Source: Petrosia ficiformis
Taxonomy: Eukaryota; Porifera; Demospongiae; Haplosclerida; Petrosiidae
Direction of reading: 5' to 3'
Length of the DNA: 64,000 nucleotides
Assembly (NCBI GenBank): GCA_947044365.1
Contig: OX345640.1
Location: forward strand, 1,607,001 to 1,671,000
A program made the position numbers and the translations under genes. The notes under the pieces are model-generated. The model was not told the origin of the DNA, made no database searches, and saw only the letters and a program-made list of their open reading frames with translations. Shown piece after piece: positions 23,208 to 34,100 of the stretch (its first letter is position 1; every line of letters starts with the position of its first letter).

Positions 23208-23519
23208 AGTGATGAGGTTAGTGGACTTCTGTATCCACTAGAAAATGCTAAACTTAGTACCACAAATAACAATCACCTTATAAGGTATATTCCATCATAC
23301 CGTACTAACAAGTTAAGCGAGTCCCAATTATATGAATCTGGTGTGGAATCACATATTCCTATTGCCATAGAAATATCACGATATGATTTCATAAAGACCT
23401 GGGCTGTTGAATTTTTTAACGTCTCCAAGGACTACAAATCGAGGGTCCGCGTATTACAGAGAATAAAATGCACCAATCAAAGGTTTAATGCTGCTGTTGT
23501 GCTAGGGACACTGCAATGA
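23208..23519 (+). CDS. Unassigned open frame without ATG between convergent genes
   Basis: A 103-codon open stretch ending in TGA lies between the sideroflexin stop and the MEPCE stop. It has no methionine, so it cannot be a simple gene as it stands. Its composition is protein-like (e.g. VESHIPIAIEISRYDFIKTW and VSKDYKSRVRVLQRIKC), unlike the simple-repeat frames nearby. Another frame upstream is open at 23164-23241 (LDQLLYLDHIEGWIEVMRLV), so it may be a frame-shifted remnant of one coding region, for example from a transposon. I do not recognise the family. Alternatives: an internal exon or chance. Confidence 0.3.
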   Translation, partial: SDEVSGLLYPLENAKLSTTNNNHLIRYIPSYRTNKLSESQLYESGVESHIPIAIEISRYDFIKTWAVEFFNVSKDYKSRVRVLQRIKCTNQRFNAAVVLGTLQ

Positions 23520-23749
23520 TGTATTTATTAATAATAACTTATTGTTAATTCTTCTGAATTTCTATTAATAATTAATGATGATAACTTGATTAATATTGTT
23601 TTGTATCTGAATCAAGTGTGATTAATTCTTTAACATACCATCAAATATTTACAATTGGGAATTGATGTTACAAACATGAACATACTAGGTAATAATTTTT
23701 ATAATCATAATGTTTATCACAATGTATGATTTAAAAAAGAAGGAAGTAC

Positions 23750-26700
23750 TTATTTATTCATTACTGCCTGTTGATCAGTATTAAAAGACTTCCTCTCTTC
23801 ATTTCCAATCACCGAATTCTCTATGGTTAGTTCCCTCGACCCAACCTCTTCGCTTAGTTCCATGCCATCTGAATTCATCTCTAACGTGTCTTCCTGATCT
23901 TTTCTGGAACCCTTTGTCTCCATTCTTTCAGGATCATTGAATATCACTGGATCCTCTGAAATGTGATCAACTTGGTTTTGAACTAATGTATCAATTCCAG
24001 TTTCTGATATAGAAATAGTTGGAAGTGTTGCTGGAAGTATGGGCACTTTGCAGTACATGTGTAAAGGTCTTTGAAAACCTGCATAGTGGGTACAATACTT
24101 GGTATGATAAAAAGGTCATTCATGTTCACCTTGTCCTCAGAAAAATGTTCATAACTTTGGGTTGGAATGACCAACAATCTTTACCTACATCATTATCCAC
24201 TCACTCCTTTTTAGTGTATGTCAAATTTCAATCCATGGCTTAATTATTATTGAATTATAATTAAAATATAACCTCAACACATCCTATTATAGAGGTCATC
24301 ATCAATATTAACATACTCTAATGATCTCAATATTTGGCTTACATGTACTATATACAGTATAATCTAATAATTACAATAATTGTAATCCAATAATGAACCA
24401 TTGAAATGTGACATACACAGAGATAGGGAAGATAATAGTTATGAAATCAGTGATGGGTAAACATTGTGGTGATCATTCTAATGTGAATAAGGCCACACTA
24501 TACACTAAAGACCTATAAAACATGGTGTGTGAGTATATCAAAGGCATTGTGCATGTATTATACTTGTGGCAAAATGAAATAGTGGAATATGCTGATTATC
24601 ATGACAGAAGTAATGACTTTCTGAACTATATAATACATTTCACCATACATTTAGGTTTTGAAGATGTACAATTTGCTGAATCACACATTAAAGAGTAAGT
24701 GATTTAAAAACTGTGTTTGACAGTACTGTAATTCCCATATTGTAAACTTGCTGTATGAAAACTCATACAGTATGTTCGATTCACTCACACATCACTATGA
24801 ATCATTGAAAGCATCCATTTATTATTGTGCACTACATGGAAAATATAGTACTCAAAATGTGGTCTTGACAAGGATACTTACACTTGTCTCGAAAACACGT
24901 CTAAGCACTATAATTTCCATTATACACTCAATAACTATTACGGAGGGATAGTGAATGTAAATGCAACATGTTACTTTGAATTTCAATGTACTATATATAA
25001 TCTTTGATCTGATAGGATTAGTGCATATTTTCTGTTAATAAAATGACTATTTATATTGTCTCCATTATTTGCATAATGATTGTTTAATAACATTACCAGG
25101 GCTTTTGTTATCGGAAACACCAAGGAACTGATGTTGAGTGAAGCCAACTTCTGAAGACATCAGATAATCATGAAATTGATCAGGGAAGAACTGGATATTC
25201 TTGTAGTTCTCAAATATAGTTGCCTAAGGATTATGATAAAATAAGTGATCAGAACTGCAATCATATTGGAATGCTATTACAATAAACTGAGAGATATAAC
25301 TAAAGTCTGTTCAGATTTACAATGATCTTAAAATTAGGCTTTATATGTAATGTAGTGTATAGTTTAATGTCATAAGGTTAATATATGATTACACAGTGAT
25401 TCAATAATGAAGCAGTGGATTGAAATTTGACATACACTGAAAACAACAGGAAGGATATCATATGAAAATGGTGGACTGTTGGACATTCCAAACTAACAGT
25501 TTTCTGAGGACAAGGTAAATGGAATGACCTTTACTTCAAACCAGCAAGGGCCAAATCCTGCCTATACCTTGCTAAGTGTTGACAGGAGTGCCAAATACTT
25601 CTGACTAAAGGTCATTCAAGTTCACTATGACCTCAGAAAAATGTTCGTAACTTTAGTTTGGAATGACCAACAATCTTTTTACCTCCACCATTTTCATATA
25701 ATTATCTTTCCCGTTCTTTTTTGTGTATGTTGAATTTAAATTCATTGCTTCATTATTGAGTTAAGCATAATCATGTATTAACCTTATGACATTAAACTAT
25801 ATACTATGTTACATATAAAGTCATCACATCCTAATTTTGAGGACATCGTGTATGTGAACAGACTTTAGTGTGACAGGTAACCTAACATTTTAGGTGACCT
25901 ACCACCATCAACCAATGAGGGCAAAACCCTGTAATCAGTACACAAAAGACTTCAAAATTACCGTTAATTTTTTCCTTTTAGAATAAGAAGACCAAGGTTG
26001 AGGTTCTAATATCAATCGACCACCAGGATGTAAGTGGTGATATATTTTTTGAAACATTCTCTTTAGTCCGATATCCCCCCAGTTGAGATGAACCCATTTT
26101 GTTAGACTGAGGCAGAGAATGACATCATATTCAGGTTTTGTTCGTTGCATGTCTTTGTCACTTGTTGGAATGTAGTTACCCTACAGATAAAACAAATTTG
26201 AAAATGGGAAAGGGCATGTCACATACTGTCAATATGTATTGTATTCACTAGTATTTTATTATTGTACACAACCATATCAAAATAATTATTGAGATTTTTT
26301 TGCTGACTTTCAGTAAGCAGCATGAAATACCATGAGTAGTGAAGTCCACATAAGAACAGACACTCTCTTTCCAGGAAACAGCATGGCCGTAGCTGATCTT
26401 GAACCACTGACCATTCAATCAGGAGGCTCAAGCTCTAACCACTACATCACACTGCCTCCAAAAGAGTGCCCATCAAACTGGTGGGAATGACCAAACCACA
26501 TATACAACAAGTGTATATAAGACCATAGTTTTTCAATTCTTGTGGGGGAACTGAAGTTCTATTATACTTCCTAACTCATTTAACACCAATAGGATGGCTA
26601 ATCCTAACTAATTTCTCTATCATGAAATACCATTTATATAATTTAACCTGTTTGAATTGTACATTTCCAGGAAATCCTCCTGCATCTCCCTTCTTCATCC

Positions 26701-27577
26701 AGTTTACTGGTCCACAAGACATCAGCAATGATAAAGGAAAAGGGCGTCCATCAGGCATTGCCGTAGGAACAAAATGTCTGTGAAGATTCTTAGAGGCAAT
26801 ACAAACCAGTTTGCTATCAATATCAATGCCTACAATTTTTCGTGGTCCAAACTGACGTGCAATGGCTATAGTCATCTGACCTGTGTTGCTACCAATGTCT
26901 AGGCAATCTTTACCTTGAAACCATTCACTTTGCAAAACTTTCATTCTTACATCTTCTTGAAACGCACCATTGTTACGATAGCCATAATATTGGTCGTAGT
27001 TGCCATAGCGATAAACAGCTGCTTTGTGAACAAATGGAGGCTTTTGTTTATTTGATGCAAAGGAGATATTTAATTCGTCTTCAGTAGTGCTAGACTCAGA
27101 ACGAGATTTCAGACGATCACGTCCCTTTCTCTTCCTCTTCTCCTTGATTGACTCACTACTCGATTTCCTTCCATGAAGCTGTTCACGGCTTCGATTTTGT
27201 TGATAGTTTGTTACAAGCATTCTGAAATCATCAATCTTCTCCTCTAAGTTGAGAGGATCATGTTGCAGTTCGTCTGGGAGAGGAACAAGAGATTGATCTC
27301 CTAACTGCCGATCTCGCCCAGCTGGAGAAGGTGCACATGTAGAACATTCATTATCATCAGACCACGACTCTAAATTCAGTGGATCCGAGACACTCCCTCC
27401 CAGACGTGGTTTGAAATGGTAGCCTTTACTGGAAGAGATGGAACGATTCATTGATCGTTTTTTGCTAGTTGGAAATTTGCCTTTATTCGACGAACTATCC
27501 AATAACCGCTTTCGTGATGATCTCCTCCCTTCCCCAGGCTTCCCCTCTCCTCCCCCTCCCCCAGACACACCTTCCAT
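23750..27577 (-). CDS. MEPCE: MEPCE/Bin3 RNA 5'-phosphate methyltransferase
   Basis: Homologue of the 7SK snRNA capping enzyme, which methylates the gamma phosphate of the RNA 5' end with S-adenosylmethionine; nuclear. Four exons: 27577-26648, 26180-25962, 25223-25097 and 24078-23750, phases 0/0/1, giving 534 residues. The first about 180 residues are basic and serine-rich ([17 protein letters not shown]). The methyltransferase core starts at [11 protein letters not shown] (191-201), has SAM motif I DIGSNTGQ (227-234) and acidic VGIDID (249-254), then the Bin3 signature [39 protein letters not shown] and SEVGF. The usual C-terminal GFQRP is present but is followed by an extra, acidic tail of about 100 residues. 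Introns carry a SINE (26340-26459) and two long inverted-repeat elements. It is head to head with MRPS34. Secure. Confidence 0.95.
24110..24520. mobile_element. Dispersed inverted-repeat family, copy in MEPCE intron 3
   Basis: Contains GGTCATTCATGTTCACCTTG, GGAATGACCAACAATCTTT and TGTGACATACACAG, in the same order as the copy at 25310-25870. Fragments of this family also occur near 7530, 14740, 19485-19700 and 20085-20265. Edges are approximate. Confidence 0.6.
25310..25872. mobile_element. About 560-bp foldback element, best copy of a dispersed family
   Basis: Long inverted arms: ACTAAAGTCTGTTCA at the left end and its inverse at the right, then AAAATTAGG, GTATAGTTTAATGTCATAAGG and TGAAATTTGACATACAC on both arms. 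No transposase frame. No clear target duplication. Confidence 0.7.
26340..26459 (-). mobile_element. tRNA-derived SINE, family 1 (copy b)
   Basis: Minus strand reads GTAGTGGTTAGAGCTTGAGC, then GAATGGTCAGTGGTTCAAG, then TGTTTCCTGGAAAGAGA and TGTGGACTTCACT, matching the copy at 13335. It lies in MEPCE intron 1. Confidence 0.75.
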
Positions 27578-27880
27578 TAGAAACCGATTACCGAATAAAA
27601 ATTGATCTGTCGATTAAAATTTTGAACTCCAGCAGTTTCAGCTTTGTTCAAACAATCTGCCGACACCGGCTTTTTTACACACTGTTGAGTTCTTATTTAC
27701 GTACTTAAACTAACAATAGATGTTCCCTAGTCTTCCACTACCATTCCTCCTTGCAAAGAGCCTTTTGAATACGAAGAAGAAGACATCTCGCTCACACCTA
27801 TTAACAAGTCCATTATTGACGAATGCCTGGCGTTTACTCGATTTTTGTAACTTCTGAATATTCATTAGACACGTGTTGTA
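27578..27880. promoter_or_regulatory. Bidirectional promoter interval MEPCE / MRPS34
   Basis: 303 bp between divergent ATGs. A palindromic E-box CACGTG sits at 27870-27875, six bases before the MRPS34 ATG. Shared promoter use is inferred from geometry. Confidence 0.5.
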
Positions 27881-30800
27881 ATGGGAGGTTGTCGTGAGCT
27901 ATTGAGAGTACTACAAGAGCAAAGACCAAGAAAGCTGTTTAAGTACCTCTATGAGTTACCAAATTACGGTGTAGGTAGGAGATTCACAAGGGTGATATGG
28001 AAACACGAGAGTGTTTCAGAAGGGGAAGATAGATGGGGAGATCCCACATCATATTGGACAATTACAAAAGTCAAACCTGATGGTGTAAGTGTGGTACATG
28101 TTTGTATCTTTATTTGGGGTTCCATACTTGTCGTTATACCTTGGTATTGTTTGGGCATTAAATAAAATACATAACTATATGTTCTGAGAACATGTACCTT
28201 GCACAATACTGTATTGGAAACATGTGCTAAAATTATATAATTGTCTTGAAGGGTGTGACGGAGGAAACAAGATATATTGAGAAAAAGGTATCCTTATATT
28301 TGCTTTGTGATGACTATGTATCAAGCATTGCTGATGGCACTAGTGTCTCTACCTTTCTGTGTACTCAAAAGCTGGGGCCTGAAAAAGTAAGTGTAAGCCT
28401 GATTGCAGTCTAAGTACACAGATCTCTGATGAACTGACTGAAGTACTCCTTCAAGGTTCTAAATGATGATTTCCTTGTGTCTGAAACTCAACAACTTATC
28501 GTACTTACTTTGTTAAAGATTCTTGCATAATATTTATACTGTTTCTCTGCTATATACAACAGGTATTAGCAGTTTTACATCCTTTCTGAAGCTTCCTGGC
28601 TGGTCTGTAGCTCGCGCGTTCTTTTACTCGCCACGCCCATTAATTGACCGAGCCCCTGGGAATGACGCAACTTCCTTGACTACACATACAACACATAGTC
28701 GTGCAAGGGACACAAACATATATATATATATATAGATTCAACCCCGTGGAAAGCAAGTTATATTGTACTACTAGTCATATGCTACCAAGTAACAACAGCT
28801 GTAAAGAGATTTCTCTTGCTTTGGTAACGGTAACAGTTGTACAATTGAATTGAATTAACTCCTGAACGAGGTAAGGAATAATATCCAATAACCTGGGAAG
28901 TTACAGAGCTTTATTTTATCTATGCCCAATTCTAAAATTTATCGCTTTCAAGGTGTCGGTAGCTCGAGATAATCACTGGTCTGGGTTTTACCTTGTAAAA
29001 GCTTCTTATCATGATGATGATACCTGTTTTTTGAAAAGCCTGTTACATTAGATAAATAAATTATCGTACAGATACGTGTATCCAATGAGTGATATTTCGT
29101 GGTATTTGTACGATAATATATAATAATTATTGTTTATAAATATAACTTAGCTAATTAGGAATTTTTGCATTATAACAATAATTACTATAATTATCTATTA
29201 AACAGAATTTGAAGAGTGGTGAAGTTTGGGGTGTAAGAACTTGGAAAGGTACAACATGATAGTATATATTCATGTATATATGATTTTATGCATGTTTTGT
29301 GAATGTACTTCCATAAATATCATGTTTGTAAGTTCAATTTGTGTGAGCTTTAATGACATGATAAATAATTCTGATGAACAGAATGTTTTGACCTAAGGAT
29401 CTTCTTTAGCTGTAGAAGACACTCGGGTCAAAACTTTCTGTTGAGATCAGAAATATTTATCATGTCATTGTAGCTCAATATATTACACAACTTGCATTTT
29501 ATGAATATATATACATGTATGTAATATGTATATATATATACCTTATTATAATAATAATTAATGTATAATTATATTATTATATATTAATTATAACTTGGAA
29601 ACTAAGGTATGTATTATATTATTGTATATCATTATAATATTGATGTATGTATGTATGTATGTATGTATGTATGTATGTATGTATGTATGTATAATGTATG
29701 TAAAAATGTATGTATGTACATGTATGTATGTATGTATGTATGTATATACATGTATATATATGTATGTATGTATGTATATATTTATGTATGTATTTATGTA
29801 TGTATGTATGTATATATTTACTTATGTATTTATGTATGTACATGTATGTGTGTACTAACTTGGAAAGGTACGTGATATATATATATATATATATATGTAC
29901 GTATATGTGTATGAATGTACGTATGTGCGTTATATGAATTTATGTATGTACATACTTGCTTAGAAAAGTATGTGATATAATTAAAACTATGTTATGTATA
30001 ATTATGTGTACAAATGAATGTATCATAACGTTTATGCAGAAATTTGCTTCGCGCTTGTTCAAGAATTAATAATTTTGATGCATAGGAGTGGTTTTGCAAA
30101 ACTTTTGGTTCTGCCTAGCTCGTATGGACTAGTTATATAAATATCATGATGGAAGGATAAATGGTAGCAGGATTGATGGAGGCATCACAAACTGATACAT
30201 ACAAATAAATTTATAGAATGTAGAGGGAATTGTTGTGCTAAAACAAAGAGATGGCTTTCTTTTTCAACCAAGTGATGTTTAACCATGTGCCATTTATCCA
30301 AAATGTAGTATAACATGGATGCAACAGATTGTAAAGCTAATAGTTAATAATGGAGTGGAGACTGGTATGGATGTTGATGAATTCTGTCCATGGGTAGTAC
30401 TGATGACAATGGAAGAGATTGAAGCCATGCCATCCCCTCGTTTCTTCAAGACCCATATGCCATATAACCTAATGCCCGGAGGGGATCCAGTAAATAGTCC
30501 AGCCAAGTATATATATAATTATTATACATAATCCTAAAGATGTTATCGTATCTACATATCATTTTAATCAGAAAATACATCCAAAAAATGTTACTCCTCC
30601 TTTTGACCAGTTTATTGTTCAGTTCATTTCTGGTCATTTTAGTTATGGTACTTTTGACACACACTTCTTGGGTTGGTGGAGTCACAAAGATTTACCTAAC
30701 ATCTTGATACTGATGTATGAAAATATGAAAAAAGATCCTCATGCTGCAGTGCATAGTGTAGCCAGTTTTTTAGGTCACAACTTAAGTGATGAGGTGATTG

Positions 30801-31075
30801 AAAGTATTGTAGATCAGACTAGCTTTGATAAAATGAAACATAATCCAGCTGCAAATATGAGTTGGCTGGATGAAGTCATGCCCAAGAGAGAGAATCCTAT
30901 TCCCTTTATACGTAAAGGAAAAATAGGAGGCTGGAGGAGTGAATTGACTGAAAAACAGTCAGCCAAGATAGATACTTTAGTAGCTGAAGCATTTGCTGGC
31001 ACTGGACTAGTTTTTGATTATGGAGATGATTCAGTAGTAATATTACACTTTACTCAGTGTAGTTTTAGTTAATGC

Positions 31076-31147
<72 letters not shown>

Positions 31148-34100
31148 GTGTACAAGATTAACCATTGTTTGTAACTTTGTATACATAAATTATTAGTCTC
31201 GTGAGACAGATTTCTTCACTATTTGAGATCAGGTGGCAGGAAGGGAGTCTGGTCTATTGCATTGACTTTTCGGACCCAGTTTAGGAATTTGTATGGCCAC
31301 TCTGTTATCTAAAGATCGGATTTGGGAAGTCTACTCATTCCCCAAAATTTATGCCGATCAAATCTTCATGTGTAGTTTATAAGTGTAGAAGAGCAACAAT
31401 AACTGTACCTTCAGTTGCCATCTCATAATGAATAGTAATAACAATATTCACAGTTTACATGTCTAATTTTCATACTAACACCTGCAGCAACATTCTTTAG
31501 CTGGGACAGAAAAGTCAATTCAATAGACCAGACTCCCTCCCTGCCATCCGATCTCAAAAGGAGGAGGAGTCTGGCTAACAAGACTAACATAAATGAAGAA
31601 TGATGTTATATAATTATTGTTATAAACAAAGAAGGGAGTACTTTTTACTAATACTTATTTTGATAGCCTATCTCACATCCTCACTTGGGTCTGTTTTGGT
31701 ATATACTATATGGATACCTACTACTATATTGTATATCATATAACTAAGTAGTCTCGTCCCCAGCTGCCCACGCCCTTAACGAGCGAGAGGGCATCTGGCA
31801 CACTAAGTCAACTTTCTTGGAAGTATGGCAGGAGATTGATGGCAAATTATACATGTGACGTACATAAACGCAATACTAAGCATGGCTGCAGATGTTAGTT
31901 CGGCGATTTATGCAGTCTTTCCAGCACCTTGGGTACCTACTGAAGATCAGTTTACTATGTGCTAAACAACACTAACCTGGACACAAGCTCTTGCATAGCT
32001 TTAACACTTGAAGTGGCATTTTTTAGCTTCCTGTAGCATGGCTTACAAACATAGCATGTACCAATGCTACGGGGATCAGGTACACAAACAAACTCTCTTT
32101 CATTTTCATTCCATTTTCACTACTTCCCAGATTTCTCCATTCTTTAGCACTCTACGATAACAAATTAAACAGTTATTCGCCATGTTAAAGTCAACATCAC
32201 ACATTACGTCACAGAATACTGTGATTTGATTGGAGAGACGGATTTTGTTCTCTAGTTCCAAGAAACTTGACTTAGTGTGCCAGACGCCCTCTTGCTCGTT
32301 AAGGGCATGGGTGGCTGGGGACGAGACTAATAACTAAGTTTTTAAATACCAATTAGAGGTTTTCACAATATTTGACAAAGAGGTGTTTAACAATTTAAAT
32401 CATATGACTAACAACAAATCCAGCCCTTATGGTTTATCTGACAAATGTGTCATTATATAGTTTTTGATTATGGAGATTAATGTTGCACACAAACAACTAG
32501 AGTACAAGGCTAACCATTGAGGTGGCTACATGGCATTCTACTCATATACAAAGATTTTTTTATAGTTTGTATGCACAGTTTATGGCCTTCTAGTATACAT
32601 ATATAAAGAATATTACTATAATTATTATAAACAGGGATTGCTTTTTAAATAATACTTTATTTTGTTAATTATAGGATATTTAGTTTCATCATAACTAGCA
32701 ACAATTAAAATATCATTCAGTGTATGCTAATATTAGCAAGGAGTTGGGGAGACAGAGCACTTGTAGTCTTTAAATTACTGGCTATCAATCAACGTCTTGA
32801 GACTCGAAAACCACATTTACCATCTTCAACAATAGCCCCTATATAGACCAAAGTTCCAGTCTTTGATATAATTATAAACCCTATAACTACTGATACACAA
32901 GTTCACATCCTCAGTCACAAACCTTGGATCTATATAAAGACCTATATGACACTTACTTGGTCCATACTCAAGACAACATTAGGAGAAGCTATAAACAGCT
33001 ATGTTAGTTTTGCCTTTCTGCAAATTATTCATTATAACACACCTAATTGTGCTATAACAGATTTATAATCATCTCGATGATTATAAATCTGTTATAGTTT
33101 ATTATATAATTATATATACATAACACTGCATAGTCTTGTAGTCTGAGTCGCTGTGGTTGATGTCAAGTTTTATATCTGATTTATAAAACCTGTGGTTACA
33201 TTGAAGTTTAGTCGTATCGGGATATGTGTTTATTTTATAACACACCTATGAGTGCTATATCAGATTTATAATCAATGAGCCTGAGGGCCATAGGCTCATT
33301 GATTATAAATCTGTTATAGCACGAGTAGGCATGTTATAATGCATATATTTTCAAAATGGCAAAACTACTGTTACTGATTTATAAAAGCTAAGTTTTGCTG
33401 TATTGAGATATATAATTACATATATTCATATTCCACGTATTATATACATGAGTGGTGGATATACGTATGTATGTGCAGGTGAATGTGTGTTATAATGTCA
33501 ATAGGATCATTGGCATCATTTGTTTGTATAACTGCACTGTTTTCAATAGTGTGATATAAGCTTATCTAATTGGCTTAACTCATTTCAGCTTATTGAAAAA
33601 CCTTTCTAATCCAATGTTCCACTAGTGACTAGACCACTATTGTTAATAATTATATTGGTGTGTCACATGATACCTTGATGTGGTTGTATAATTAATTGTC
33701 ACATGCAATAAGTATCTACTGGAAAATGGCTGCAGGATTGAAGCCTACTTGGAGGCGTCTCAAACAGATACAAGAAGGAAAAATTGACCCAACTCGTGGT
33801 AATGTGGAAGGAATGCTCACTCCACCTGGTATGACTGCTGAGGAAGTGATCAAACACAGAGACAGCCTTATCCTTCGACCAAGTGATGTTTTTGTTGCCA
33901 CTTATCCCAAATGTGGTACAACATGGATGCAACAGATTGTAAAACTAATAGTTAATAATGGAGTGGAGACTGGTATGGATGTTGATGAATTCTGTCCATG
34001 GGTAGTAGTGATGACAATGGAAGAGATTGAAGCCATGCCATCTCCTCGTTTTTTTTAAATCCCATATGCCATATAACCTAATGGCTGGAGGGGATCCAGT

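Noticed and set aside
28252..28388. Reading the MRPS34 region as scrambled exon order (GVTEE exon resembling the later KTESE segment)
   Set aside because: The phases allow the plain linear order, and a better match for the later segment exists at 49672.
33696..33725. Upstream ATG adding MSHAISIYWK to SULT copies 2 and 5
   Set aside because: Other paralogues begin at MAAGL; the extension is not shared and the family length fits the downstream ATG.
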